Origin: Lysobacteraceae bacterium
GTDB lineage: Bacteria > Pseudomonadota > Gammaproteobacteria > Xanthomonadales > Ahniellaceae
DNA: 44,785 nt
Direction of reading: 5' to 3'
NCBI GenBank assembly: GCA_002995625.1
Contig: PVBP01000015.1
Location: 1-44,785 of the forward strand
Positions within the stretch are counted from its first letter, which is position 1, and every line of letters begins with the position of its first letter. Position numbers and translations under genes: made by a program. Shown one piece after another: positions 7,561 to 16,301 of the stretch. The notes under the pieces were generated by a model. The model was not told the DNA's origin. It saw nothing but the letters and a program-made list of their open reading frames with translations, and searched no databases.

Positions 7561-8957
7561 GGGTTGTTCCCGCTCGGTGGTCGTTGCAACTCGTCGATCC
7601 GGTTGCGGGTCGGATCGCCCTCGTAGATGCCGCGCGAGCCGGTCGAGCGCGTGCTGTGCCGCTGGATGATGGCGGTCGGCGAGTTGCTCGCCAGTTCGCG
7701 GCGCAGTTCGAGCTCCGTCTTCAGGTTGAGGATCTCGCGGTCAAGGATGTCGCTCTCGTGGGAGACGGCCTTCTGCGCCAGTTCGTTGGCAGAGACGTTG
7801 GGCTCCTTGCGCCCGGTCAACAGCGTGCGCTGCAGTAGCAGTGCCTTCTCCAGCACGCTCGCCAGCGCCACCTCCGACGCGAGGCGCCTGGCCAGGATGT
7901 CTTGGTCGGGCTCGTCGCGCAGCGCTTCGATCACGCCGCGCGTGATCGGCAGGGACGCGGCGCTGGCGTCCTGCAGATTGGCGAAGCTGGTCGGCCGGCT
8001 GCCGGCCACCAGTTCCTGTAGCGCTTGCAGCTTGGCTTCGTACTCCTCCTGGATCAGCGGCGTCAGGCCGACGCCCGGCGTGGTCGTCGTCTTGGTGCAG
8101 GACTCGCAGGTGCGCTGCTCCTGCTCGCCCAGCACGCGCACGGCCCAGGCGGCCGCGTCGTCGGGCGAGCGCCAGGTCTCGCAGGCCAGGTTACCGTTGC
8201 AACTGCCGGGGTCGATGCTGCCGGTGGCGGCGACGTCGCGGCCGTTGAGCAGGTTGTAGCCGGCGCGGGTCACGTCGCCGACCACGCGCACCGGGCGCTG
8301 GCCCTGGCCGCCGGCGTTGCTGCCGCCCACCCAGGGCACGCCGTTGTTGCCGCGGTTGGCTTCGGCCTCGTCGATGGCGGACACCGCATCGGTGCTGGCG
8401 ACGGCCTGCGTGAGCGCCATGCCCTCGGCGATCTGGTCCCAGCCGAGTTGGCCGCCGGCCGCGTCCGCCATGCGGTTGGCGATGGCGCGGCAGGTCATCT
8501 TGCTGCGGTCGAAATCCAACCGCGCCTGCAGCACGCCGTTGGTGAGCAGGTTGTAGAGGCCGGGGTCGGCGCGCTGGATGATCAGCGCCGGCAGCGAGGC
8601 GACCGCGGCGGTGGCGTTCTGGATCACCGACGACATGATGGTCTGGAAGCCGTTGGTGAGCCCGTTGAGCTGGTTCTGGATCGTGGTCGAGAGCGACATG
8701 TCCCCGCAGATCAGGTTGCTGTTCCAGCCGATGCCGACGCCGATCGAACGCATGTTGGCCGCGCCGCTCATCGAGACGGCGCGGCCGCCGCCGATGCTGT
8801 AGAGCACGTCGTCGCCGATCACGCTGCCCTGGTGCTGCACGCCGTATTCGTTGACGCTGGTCTGCGCGCGCACGTCGAGGCCGGTCAGCAGCAGCGCGAC
8901 GACGAGCGCGGCCATCTGCAGGCGATGGGAGGGACGGGAGGGAATGTGGGCGGTCAT
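7557..8957 (-). CDS. ICE transfer protein, TIGR03755-like (TraH-like by position)
   Basis: 466 residues with a signal peptide ending near ...LDVRAQT. The central part has ICGDMSLSTTIQNQL and a long helical region, followed by cysteine pairs (SCNGNLACETW, CESCTKT), which suggest disulphides in the periplasm. By order after a TraU-like gene and before TraG-N it corresponds to TraH of F-type mating systems, an assembly factor for the pilus. ATG 8957 has GAGG upstream; the open frame runs further upstream only as a shadow. The C-terminal end overlaps the next gene by four bases. Confidence 0.85.
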   Translation of the reverse strand: MTAHIPSRPSHRLQMAALVVALLLTGLDVRAQTSVNEYGVQHQGSVIGDDVLYSIGGGRAVSMSGAANMRSIGVGIGWNSNLICGDMSLSTTIQNQLNGLTNGFQTIMSSVIQNATAAVASLPALIIQRADPGLYNLLTNGVLQARLDFDRSKMTCRAIANRMADAAGGQLGWDQIAEGMALTQAVASTDAVSAIDEAEANRGNNGVPWVGGSNAGGQGQRPVRVVGDVTRAGYNLLNGRDVAATGSIDPGSCNGNLACETWRSPDDAAAWAVRVLGEQEQRTCESCTKTTTTPGVGLTPLIQEEYEAKLQALQELVAGSRPTSFANLQDASAASLPITRGVIEALRDEPDQDILARRLASEVALASVLEKALLLQRTLLTGRKEPNVSANELAQKAVSHESDILDREILNLKTELELRRELASNSPTAIIQRHSTRSTGSRGIYEGDPTRNRIDELQRPPSGNNP

Positions 8958-8965
8958 GGCGTGCC

Positions 8966-9901
8966 TCAGTCGAAGTCGGTGCTGCCCAGGAAGACCTGGC
9001 CGCGCCGCTCGCAGCAGCTGTACGGCCGCCAGAGCGCCCAGGCGTAGTCGCCCTGCTGGGCCTGCACGCGGGTGTTGGTGTGGGGGAAGACGGCGCAGCT
9101 GTTGGAGAGCGTGGGCGTCAGCTCCTGCCACTTGCCGGTGCTGGCGTCGCTTTCCATCAGCTCGCCGGCCGGCCAGTAGCCGTCGCGCGCCTCGGCCAGC
9201 AGCGACTGGTAGACGTGGATCTGCCCGCGGCGGGTCACGATGTCGCCGGCGCGCTGGGCGACGACGGCGCCGGACTTGTAGTCGTCGGTCTGGTGCAGGA
9301 AGCCGCCGCGCGGGTAGACGTTGCCCCACAGGTTCAGGCCGGTCCGAGTGCCGACCTCGCGCCGGCCCGGGATCAGCGATTCGGGGTACACCATCTCGGG
9401 CACGTTGTAGCGCCAGGCGAGCGTGTCGAGCGTGCTCAGCAGGTACGGCATGAAGGCCGTGCCCGCGCCCTCGCAGGCGTAGCCGGAGGCGCTGGCGAAC
9501 TGGCTGAATACCTGGCCCCCAGGGTGGCCGATCACGTCGGCGTTTTTGAACTTGGCGAGGTTGTTCTCGTTGTCGTGGTTGGTGGTGCCGTCGCCGCCGT
9601 CCTCGGCCGTCGGATTGGGCGGGCTCATGAACCGCACTTCGGTCCACGGGTTCTCGCCGGTGTTGCTGTAGCTCGACACCACGGCGTCGGGAACGTAGTG
9701 GCGCACCTTCACCGAGGTGCGCACGGTGCAGCCGGTCCAGGTGCAGTAGAGCCAGTAGCAGATGCCGACGACGCGGTATTCGAGGCAGTCCGGCGAGAGC
9801 GTCGAGGCGACGATCGTGCCGGTGTTGATGGCGTAGGACGAGCCGGCGGCCGCGAGCATGACGGCGGCCGCGCCGTTGCGCATGCGGCGCGAGAGCTTCA
9901 T
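8966..9901 (-). CDS. TraU-like ICE transfer protein (TIGR03756-like)
   Basis: 311 residues with a signal peptide (AAVMLAAAGSSYA). The N-terminal block CLEYRVVGICYWLYCTWTGC is the hallmark of TraU proteins, which are periplasmic, cysteine-rich and needed for DNA transfer rather than for pilus growth. Further cysteines are at the C-terminus (SCCERRGQ). Start ATG 9901 has CAGGAG upstream and overlaps the previous gene's stop as ATGA. The longer open frame to 10501 is a shadow. Confidence 0.88.
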   Translation of the reverse strand: MKLSRRMRNGAAAVMLAAAGSSYAINTGTIVASTLSPDCLEYRVVGICYWLYCTWTGCTVRTSVKVRHYVPDAVVSSYSNTGENPWTEVRFMSPPNPTAEDGGDGTTNHDNENNLAKFKNADVIGHPGGQVFSQFASASGYACEGAGTAFMPYLLSTLDTLAWRYNVPEMVYPESLIPGRREVGTRTGLNLWGNVYPRGGFLHQTDDYKSGAVVAQRAGDIVTRRGQIHVYQSLLAEARDGYWPAGELMESDASTGKWQELTPTLSNSCAVFPHTNTRVQAQQGDYAWALWRPYSCCERRGQVFLGSTDFD

Positions 9902-10338
9902 GGCCGGCTCCTGCGGTGGGCGTCGATGCGGGCGACGGCCTTGGCCACGTCGGGTTCGCCGTAGACCACGTAGCGCTGGTCCACGACCACGGCGGGGATG
10001 GTGGTGACGCCGAGGCTCCAGGCGTCGACCACACCCTGATAGGCGGTGGCGAGGCGCGTCTGCAGCGGGGCGCCGCCGTCCTTGAGGCGCTGCCGGACGA
10101 GCGCGGCGCCGCGGGCGGGATCGCTCGGCAGGTCGGCGGCCAACTCGGCCTCGATGCGCGCGGCTTGGTCCAGCAGGATGACGCGCGCGCCGGCCGGCGC
10201 CTGGACGGGATGGCGGCTGTCGGTCACGACGATCAGATCGTCGTTCGCGTGGGCCGCTGCGCCGGCCAGCGCGGCGAGCAGCGCGACGGCCATCAGGCCG
10301 CGCCGCCACGCCGGCGAATGAAGGGACGAAGTGGGCAT
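9898..10338 (-). CDS. TIGR03757-like ICE protein, thioredoxin-fold like
   Basis: 146 residues with a signal peptide (LMAVALLAALAGAAAHA). The mature part begins with a short strand-turn (DLIVVTDSRHPV) and ends with TTIPAVVVDQRYVVYGEPD, a layout resembling the second half of a thioredoxin fold with a cis-proline-like TIPAVV segment, but without a CxxC. It matches the small family preceding the TraU-like gene in this ICE class and may be a TrbC/TraW-type assembly factor. The start is separated from dsbA by 143 bases containing the structured element at 10442-10510. Its stop overlaps the next ATG. Confidence 0.78.
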   Translation of the reverse strand: MPTSSLHSPAWRRGLMAVALLAALAGAAAHANDDLIVVTDSRHPVQAPAGARVILLDQAARIEAELAADLPSDPARGAALVRQRLKDGGAPLQTRLATAYQGVVDAWSLGVTTIPAVVVDQRYVVYGEPDVAKAVARIDAHRRSRP

Positions 10339-10441
10339 GTTGGAACCGCCGTGGATGGGTGATGGCGATAGTCCACTCCAGCCGGCGGGCGGGCACGACA
10401 AACAAACTGGCAGCGCCGTGTCCCGATTTACCGGGCAGGCC

Positions 10442-10510
10442 GGCGCGCGGCAACGCGGCGCCGTAGCCTCGAAGACCTCGGCTACCTGGGCATGTCGCCA
10501 TCGGGGATGG
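10442..10510 (-). ncRNA. Structured three-hairpin element, copy A
   Basis: Hairpin I: GTAGCC 10463-10468 pairs with GGCTAC 10480-10485, loop TCGAAGACCTC. Hairpin II: CCATC 10498-10502 with GATGG 10506-10510. Hairpin III: CGCG 10446-10449 with CGCG 10454-10457, extended by GGCG/CGCC around one bulged base. The same layout recurs at 39496, 41815 and 43354 with compensatory changes. It begins inside the last codons of the DsbA gene and lies about 125 bases before the TIGR03757-like start. Strand is assumed to follow the genes. Confidence 0.6.
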
Positions 10511-11252
10511 TGGACAGTTCGGGCGTCCCGGCCGGGGAGGCCGGCGATTCGTTGGACGTGAGCAGGTCCAGCGCGGACAGCAGCGCGTCGGCTTCGACCG
10601 GGCCGGGCAGCAGCAGGGACTGGCCGGTGGTCTCGTCGCGCATGCGCACGGTCGGCGTGGCGACGATGCCGTCGCGGCTGCTTTCGCGCGCCTGGACCTG
10701 GACGCGCGCCAGCGCGCGCTCGCTGTCCACGCAGCGTTGCAGCGCGGCGGACTGGCCAGGAAAGCGGGCCTGCTCGGGCAGGCCCTGGCCGTCGCCGCGG
10801 GTGTGCTGGTAGATCCAGGTCACGGCCTGCCAGAAGGCGGCCGGGCCGCCGGTCTCGCCGGCGCACTCGGCCAGGCTGGCGAGCCGGGAGGCCGCTGGTT
10901 CATGCGCCGGTAGCGGCAGGTGGTGCCATTGCAGGCGGGTGTCCGGGTGCTGCTCGATCCAGGCCAGCACCTCGGGGAAGTAGGTCTTGCAGTGCGGGCA
11001 CTCCAGGTCGGCGTACAGGACCAGCGTGAAGCGGGCGTTGGCGGCGCCGTGGTGCCAGGGCGGCCCGGCCGGCCGGGCCGGTGCCGGCGCCTGGTCGCCA
11101 TCCGACAGGATGGGCGCTGGCGTCGGGGCGTCGGGCGCCGATGGCCCCGACAGGCGCCAGGCCAGCAGCAACAGGAGCACCAGCGCCCCGGCGGCGGCGA
11201 GCCAGACAAGGCGGCGCCGGGCGCCGCGGGAGGAAGGAACGGTCGGTCGCAT
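10482..11252 (-). CDS. DsbA-like periplasmic thiol oxidoreductase/isomerase
   Basis: 256 residues. A membrane anchor (about 14-34, LVWLAAAGALVLLLLL) is followed by a proline-rich linker and a thioredoxin domain of the DsbA/DSBA_4 type. The redox motif is C85-P-H-C88 in LYADLECPHCKTYF and the cis-proline motif is ATPT near the C-terminus. It should form or shuffle disulphides in the cysteine-rich TraU/TraH-like proteins encoded downstream. ATG 11252 is chosen because it gives a normal anchor; ATG 11321 in the same frame is possible. In related elements this gene directly follows the TraC/VirB4 gene; here the AbiE pair intervenes, so it may need its own promoter. Confidence 0.85.
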   Translation of the reverse strand: MRPTVPSSRGARRRLVWLAAAGALVLLLLLAWRLSGPSAPDAPTPAPILSDGDQAPAPARPAGPPWHHGAANARFTLVLYADLECPHCKTYFPEVLAWIEQHPDTRLQWHHLPLPAHEPAASRLASLAECAGETGGPAAFWQAVTWIYQHTRGDGQGLPEQARFPGQSAALQRCVDSERALARVQVQARESSRDGIVATPTVRMRDETTGQSLLLPGPVEADALLSALDLLTSNESPASPAGTPELSTIPDGDMPR

Positions 11253-11434
11253 CGCTGTCGCTGTGGTCGGGTCCGGGGCGGGTTGCCGTGGTCCGAGTCG
11301 AGCACGAGGGCGTTCGCGCATGGTTCAACAATCCGGCATGGCCGGCGTCCCGTTGTCGGGAAGCCTGTGACGAAACCTCGGCGGTAATAGGCGCTTGGCC
11401 GAGGAAACGTCACATCGGCGATTGCCGGATGGTT

Positions 11435-11483
11435 GTAGCGATTCCTAGTCAGTTATTGACAAATGCCTAGTAATCGCTACATT
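11435..11483 (+). promoter_or_regulatory. abiE promoter flanked by an inverted-repeat operator
   Basis: The arms are 11435-11448 (GTAGCGATTCCTAG) and 11467-11480 (CTAGTAATCGCTAC), complementary at 13 of 14 positions and 18 bases apart. A -35 TTGACA lies between them (11456-11461), and a -10 TACATT (11478-11483) overlaps the right arm with 16-base spacing. AbiEi antitoxins are known to repress their own operon by binding inverted repeats, so this is the likely operator. The predicted start point is almost at the first ATG (11491), implying a leaderless mRNA. Confidence 0.72.
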
Positions 11484-11490
11484 ACCCCGC

Positions 11491-12108
11491 ATGCCTCAAC
11501 GACCAGACATGAGCCTCGAAGATGCCGCCCTCGTGCTGGCCAGGCGCCAGCCGCTGCTGCGCGCGCGCGATCTGACCCAGCGCGGCCTGTCGACGGTGAT
11601 CCTTGGCCGGCTGGTGGCGGCCGGCAAGCTGGAACGGGTCGCACGCGGCGTCTACAGCCTGCCGGGACGTGGCCTCAGCGAGCACCGCTCACTGGCCGAG
11701 GCGGCGCTGCGCGTGCCCAAGGGCGTGGTCTGCCTGCTGTCGGCGCTGCGCGTGCATGGCATCGGCACGCAGGCGCCGCACGAGGTCTGGATGGCGATCC
11801 CGCACAACTCGCCATCGCCGAGCCTGGACCAGCCGGCGCTGCGCGTGGTGCGCATGTCGGGCGCGGCGCTGACCGAAGGCATCGCGCCGGTGGCGATCGA
11901 TGGCGTATCGGTGCCCGTGTTCGATCCGAACAAGACCGTGGCCGACTGCTTCAAATACCGCAACAAGATCGGGCTGGACGTGGCCCTGGAGGCGCTGCAC
12001 GACGGGTGGTCGCAGGGCAAGCTGTCGATGGATGCACTCTGGCGCTACGCGACGGTGGATCGCGTGGCCACGGTGATGCGCCCCTATCTGGAAAGCGTGA
12101 CCGCGTGA
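11491..12108 (+). CDS. abiEi: AbiEi-family antitoxin and transcriptional repressor
   Basis: 205 residues of the AbiEi type: an N-terminal winged-helix region (about 10-60, ARDLTQRGLSTVILGRLVAAGKLERVARGVYSL in layout) and a C-terminal antitoxin domain (FDPNKTVADCFKYRNKIG, then LDVALEALHDGW). In this type IV system the protein represses the operon and counteracts AbiEii. An alternative start is ATG 11509. No ribosome site is visible before 11491, which fits a leaderless transcript. Its TGA overlaps the GTG of the toxin gene. Confidence 0.9.
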   Translation: MPQRPDMSLEDAALVLARRQPLLRARDLTQRGLSTVILGRLVAAGKLERVARGVYSLPGRGLSEHRSLAEAALRVPKGVVCLLSALRVHGIGTQAPHEVWMAIPHNSPSPSLDQPALRVVRMSGAALTEGIAPVAIDGVSVPVFDPNKTVADCFKYRNKIGLDVALEALHDGWSQGKLSMDALWRYATVDRVATVMRPYLESVTA

Positions 12109-12953
12109 GCCGAACCAATCTACCCGCTTCGATCCGTGCCCGCCTGAAACAGCGCGCGGACGCGCCGCGCCAGGACTTCAACCTGACGCTGACCCATTAC
12201 GGCCTGGAACGGCTGCTGTACCGGCTGTCGATCTCCCAATATGCCGATCGCTACCTGCTCAAGGGCGCGCTGCTGTTTTCGCTGTGGTACGACCAGCCGC
12301 ATCGGCCGACGCGCGATGTGGACCTGCTCGGCTATGGGCCGGACGACGTGGAGACGGCCGTGGCCACGTTCCGCGAGATCAGCCAGATCGCGGTGGACGA
12401 CGGCATCGTGTTCGACCCCGCTTCGGTCGCGGGGTCGGTGATTCGCAAGGAAGCCGGCTACGGAGGCGTGCGGGTCGATCTGCGGGCGACACTGGACGGT
12501 GCGCGCATCGCCTTGCAGGTGGACATCGGTTTCGGCGATGTGGTGACGCCGGCGCCGGAGCCGATCCACTATCCGGTGCTGCTCGACGATCTGCCCGCAC
12601 CACGACTGCGCGCCTATCCCAAGTACACGGTGGTTGCGGAGAAGCTCCATGCCATCTGCCTGCTGGGCATGACGAACAGCCGCATGAAGGACTACTTCGA
12701 CCTGTGGGTGCTGCTGACCGAGGAGGACCTGGCGCCGGACGAACTGCGTCGAGCGGTCGAGGCGACCTTCGCGCGGCGGCGGCTGGCGATGCCGGCCGAC
12801 CTTCCCATTGGCCTGAGCGACGCTTTCGCGCAGGATCCGATCAAGCAGCGACAGTGGGCGGCGTTCTTCAAGAAGAACGGACTGGCGCCGCGGGAACTGG
12901 CCGAGGTCGTCGCACGGCTGCGCGATGTCTTCCTGGCGCTGCAGTCGGCGTGA
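12105..12953 (+). CDS. abiEii: AbiEii-family nucleotidyltransferase toxin
   Basis: 282 residues starting at GTG 12105, coupled to abiEi by a GTGA overlap. The nucleotidyltransferase core shows KGALLF (residues 53-58) and R70-D71-V-D73 (TRDVDLL), and the C-terminal part has the family signatures EKLHAI and SRMKDYFDL. AbiEii enzymes block growth by modifying RNA acceptor ends and provide abortive infection or element stability. The cassette faces the transfer genes and ends 22 bases from the end of the TraC/VirB4 gene. All expected motifs are intact. Confidence 0.92.
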   Translation: MSRTNLPASIRARLKQRADAPRQDFNLTLTHYGLERLLYRLSISQYADRYLLKGALLFSLWYDQPHRPTRDVDLLGYGPDDVETAVATFREISQIAVDDGIVFDPASVAGSVIRKEAGYGGVRVDLRATLDGARIALQVDIGFGDVVTPAPEPIHYPVLLDDLPAPRLRAYPKYTVVAEKLHAICLLGMTNSRMKDYFDLWVLLTEEDLAPDELRRAVEATFARRRLAMPADLPIGLSDAFAQDPIKQRQWAAFFKKNGLAPRELAEVVARLRDVFLALQSA

Positions 12954-12975
12954 CGCGAGTGGTTCCGGCGGAACC

Positions 12976-15867
12976 TCAACCCGACACGGTGAGCAGGTCG
13001 CCGTTGGCGTTCATCGCCAGCGGTTCGATGCCGCGTGCGCGGTCGATCATCTCGGCGACCTTGAATGCCGCGTCCAGCTCGCCGATGCCGAATTCCTGCA
13101 TCAGCCGGTAGCGTTCGGCCTTCTCCTCGGGCTCGGTCTGCGCGAGCGCCAGATAAAGACTCGGCGGCACTGCGCGGAACAGCAGTTCCATGCTCCTGGA
13201 GAGGATGACACCCTCGGTGTACTTGCCCGCTTCCTTGCGCGCCGAGAGCATCAGCGCCTTCTGCGCCGGCGTGAGTTCGCGGAAGCGGGCGATCTTCTCG
13301 ACTTCATCGGGCGGCATGCTGAGGCAAATCCACCATTCGATCATGTTCAGCATCGGCTCGGCCGCCTTCGGCAGGTCGTCGAGGTTCTGCGTGGCGAGCC
13401 AGAACCAGGCGCCGAGCTTGCGCCACATCTTCGTGATCTTGACCACGTAGGGCGCCAGCAGCGGGTTCTTGGTAATGATATGGCCCTCGTCCGTGACGTT
13501 GATGATCGGCCGGCCCAGGAACTGGTCGCGTTCGGCGATGTTGTTGACCGTGTTGATCAGCGACGTGTAGGCGATCGAGAGCTGCGCGTTGTAGCCCTCC
13601 CTCGCGTAGGTCGCGAGGTCGACGATGGTGATGTCCGCTTCGGGCCATGGCGTACCCGGCCGGTCGAACATTTCGCCGTCCGCGCCCTGGCAGAACATGT
13701 CCATGGCGTCGGCCATTTCCAGCAGCCGCGTACGCCGGGTTTCCGGGAGCGTGGCATCGCGGCCGCGCTCGCGCAGCGCGTCGCGCACATCGCGCGTGAG
13801 TACGGTGCGCTGCTCGGCAACGCAGCGCTGGGCAGCGACGAGGATGCACTGGCGGATCAGGCTGCGGTCGGCGCGCGTCATGCGCGCTTCTTCCTTGTCC
13901 TCGCCGCCGGTGATCATCAGCCGGGCGGTGATCTCCAGTTCGCCCAGCACGTCACGCTGCTCGTCGCCGACGTCCTCCTCGCCCCCCTCCTCGTCGAGCG
14001 CATCGGCATCGAGCGTCTGCACCTGGCTGGGGGTCTCGACCAGGCGATGCGCGTCGGCGAACGGGGCCAGGCTCACGCCGGAGCTGGGCGCGAGCTTGAC
14101 GCGGTGGACGCTGAGCCCGAGCCGTGCGGCGAACTCTCCGAACAATCCGAAGCTGTTGCCGGCTTCGACGATGAACAGCCGCGGCCGGTAGATCGCGGTG
14201 ACTTGGTTGAGGATGTTGTTGAGGGTGGCCGACTTGCCCGAGCCGGTGGGACCGAACAGGAACAGGTGGGCGTTCATCTGCCGGTCGAGCCGGTTCAGCG
14301 GGTCGAACGTAATCGTGCCGCCGCCGCGGTTGAACAGCGTGATGCCGGGATGTCCGGTGCCCTGGCTGCGCCCCCACAGCGGCGCCACGTTGACGCCGTG
14401 CTGCACGAACATCAGCTGCGTGTACCACTGGCGCTTGTCCTTGTCCGGGTCGTAGACGCAGGGCAGCCAGCGCAGGTAGGTGTTGAGCGGGGCCACCTCG
14501 TCGTCTTCGCGCACGGGCTGCATGCCGGCGTTGAGCAGGACGTTGCCCAACTGCAGGCCGCGCGCATCGAGTTCGGCCTGGTCGCGTCCGCGCAGGTAGA
14601 ACGTCAGCGCGCCGCGGTACAGCTTGTGCGCGCTGCCGATCAGCCCGCGCGCCTGCTGCACGTCGTGGCGGGCCTGTTCGGACGCCAGGGTCTCGCCGAC
14701 GGCTTTGCGCGCCAGGTGGTTCAGGTGCGCTTCGAGCACGTCCTGCGGCGTCGCCACGAGCGTCAGGCACAGGGTCGTGTCTTCCGGCATCTGGTCGAAC
14801 AGCGCGTTGATCGCGTCGCCGCCCTTGCGGGTTTCGCCGGTGATGTGGCCGGTGGCCGGCGGCATCCGCAGGCGGTCGACGCTGATCGCACGGTGCGGCA
14901 GGCCGTCGAAGTACCACAGGCCTTCGGCCACGTCGGAGCGCGGCTGGCCGAAGAACAGCCGCTGCGCGAAGTCCGTGCCGCTGGCCAGCTCGATCTCGCC
15001 GGGCTCGGCTTCATCGGGATAGCGCGCCAGCGCGTAGAACCGCTCGCGGTCGGCTTCGCTCGGGCCGAGCAGCGTTGGGTTCGGGTTGAACCAGCGCAGT
15101 AGCCAGGCATGGATGTCGGTCGCGCCGAGGCGGCGGGCGCGCACGCCGGCGTTGGCCAGCCCGCCGACCAGGCGGTCGCAGACGATGTGCAGCGCCTGCT
15201 CGGGCGATTGGCCGCGGCGGGCCGGCGCCTGGCCGACGCGGCGATACACCACCATGCGCGTGCGGCGCGACTGGCCGCGCCAGGGCAAGCGCGTGACGGT
15301 GCTGTCCTCGAACAGCCCGCCGGTCTTGACGATCGCGTGCAGGTGGTGGCCGAAGAAGCGCAGGTAGAAGTCGCTAAAGGCGCTGCCGTGTGCGCGCGGC
15401 TGCAGGTAGGCGCGCAGGTCCTCCAGATAGCGGTCCCAATTGGTCTCGTCCTGGGCGTAGAGCTGGACGACCCAGGGGTTCTCGTCCAGTTCGTCGAACG
15501 AGTCCTGCAGCGCGTTCTCGAGAGTGTCGCGGACCTGGCCCAGCCAGCCCGGCTCGCGGCCTTCGGTGCCGACCGGCTGCAGCTCGAAGAACGCGGCGAC
15601 CGAGGCGCCGTCCTCCAGCAGCATGCACTGCGACTCGGAAAGGTACTCGGCCCACGGCAGCATGTCCGCGAACGACGGGGCGATGTCGTACAGAGCCTGC
15701 TCGTCGGCGACGGTGGCGGGACGGCGCGAGCGCCGGCCGGGGCGACCGGGTTCGGGCAGGCCATGCGTGCGCAGCTCGGCGACGTGGCGCTCCCAGGCAT
15801 CGGCCGGTGCCGGCGACGCCGCAGCCGGCGCCGGGCGCGGCCGGCGCTTGAGCGAGGGCCACGCCAT
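12976..15867 (-). CDS. TraC/VirB4-like conjugative transfer ATPase (TIGR03744-like)
   Basis: 963 residues, normal for the PFL_4706-type ATPase that powers pilus assembly and substrate transfer at the inner membrane. The N-terminal VirB4-like domain covers about 50-500. Walker A is GPTGSGKS at 539-546. A Walker-B-like segment is INVTDEGHII and an arginine/Gln motif FWLATQNLDDL follows. An acidic insert (DALDEEGGEEDVGDEQ) lies after the P-loop. ATG 15867 has GAGG upstream and is two bases after the lipoprotein stop; the open frame further upstream is a shadow. The 3' end converges with abiEii. Confidence 0.93.
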   Translation of the reverse strand: MAWPSLKRRPRPAPAAASPAPADAWERHVAELRTHGLPEPGRPGRRSRRPATVADEQALYDIAPSFADMLPWAEYLSESQCMLLEDGASVAAFFELQPVGTEGREPGWLGQVRDTLENALQDSFDELDENPWVVQLYAQDETNWDRYLEDLRAYLQPRAHGSAFSDFYLRFFGHHLHAIVKTGGLFEDSTVTRLPWRGQSRRTRMVVYRRVGQAPARRGQSPEQALHIVCDRLVGGLANAGVRARRLGATDIHAWLLRWFNPNPTLLGPSEADRERFYALARYPDEAEPGEIELASGTDFAQRLFFGQPRSDVAEGLWYFDGLPHRAISVDRLRMPPATGHITGETRKGGDAINALFDQMPEDTTLCLTLVATPQDVLEAHLNHLARKAVGETLASEQARHDVQQARGLIGSAHKLYRGALTFYLRGRDQAELDARGLQLGNVLLNAGMQPVREDDEVAPLNTYLRWLPCVYDPDKDKRQWYTQLMFVQHGVNVAPLWGRSQGTGHPGITLFNRGGGTITFDPLNRLDRQMNAHLFLFGPTGSGKSATLNNILNQVTAIYRPRLFIVEAGNSFGLFGEFAARLGLSVHRVKLAPSSGVSLAPFADAHRLVETPSQVQTLDADALDEEGGEEDVGDEQRDVLGELEITARLMITGGEDKEEARMTRADRSLIRQCILVAAQRCVAEQRTVLTRDVRDALRERGRDATLPETRRTRLLEMADAMDMFCQGADGEMFDRPGTPWPEADITIVDLATYAREGYNAQLSIAYTSLINTVNNIAERDQFLGRPIINVTDEGHIITKNPLLAPYVVKITKMWRKLGAWFWLATQNLDDLPKAAEPMLNMIEWWICLSMPPDEVEKIARFRELTPAQKALMLSARKEAGKYTEGVILSRSMELLFRAVPPSLYLALAQTEPEEKAERYRLMQEFGIGELDAAFKVAEMIDRARGIEPLAMNANGDLLTVSG

Positions 15868-15869
15868 CG

Positions 15870-16301
15870 TCAGTAGTCCTCGGTCCGTTCGCCCGGCAGC
15901 GCGTACTGGACGCGCTGGTAGAGCGGGAACACCGTCGTGTAGCCGGGCACCGGCACCGGGTCCGAACCGGCCAAGTGCGGGAACACATACATGAGCAGGT
16001 CCGGGTTGGGCAGGCGGTGGAACTGGCGGTGGATCTCGTTCTGCGCGGTGCGCGTGTAGCGCGCCTGCTCGGCGGGCGCGGCCTGCACGTCGGCCGGCGT
16101 GAGCGGACGGCGCAGCGACTGCCGGGCATCGAGCAGGCCGCGCTCGCTCGGGCCGGCCGCGCCGCCGCCGGTCTCGACGTTCCAGATGTCGAGCATGGTC
16201 CGGTCGGAGCGCGGCAGCAGCTCCTCCTTGGTGGTTGCACAACTGGCCAGCGCGAGTGCAACGCCCAGCGCCGCCAGGGCGTCAGTCCAGTTCCTGCGCA
16301 T
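15870..16301 (-). CDS. Conjugal transfer lipoprotein (TIGR03751-like, TraV position)
   Basis: 143 residues with a clear lipobox, LASC, and lipidated C21, so it should be an outer-membrane lipoprotein. It lies between the TraB-like gene and the VirB4/TraC gene, the place of TraV in F-type operons, and probably helps form the outer-membrane core. The remainder is soluble with a conserved QNEIHRQFHRLPNPDLLMYVFPH segment. It overlaps the TraB-like gene by 20 bases, so expression is coupled. Confidence 0.88.
   Translation of the reverse strand: MRRNWTDALAALGVALALASCATTKEELLPRSDRTMLDIWNVETGGGAAGPSERGLLDARQSLRRPLTPADVQAAPAEQARYTRTAQNEIHRQFHRLPNPDLLMYVFPHLAGSDPVPVPGYTTVFPLYQRVQYALPGERTEDY

Noticed and set aside
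8958..10034. N-terminal extension of the TraH-like gene frame
   Set aside because: The extension is arginine-rich, overlaps the TraU-like gene in another frame, and a normal signal peptide starts at 8957.
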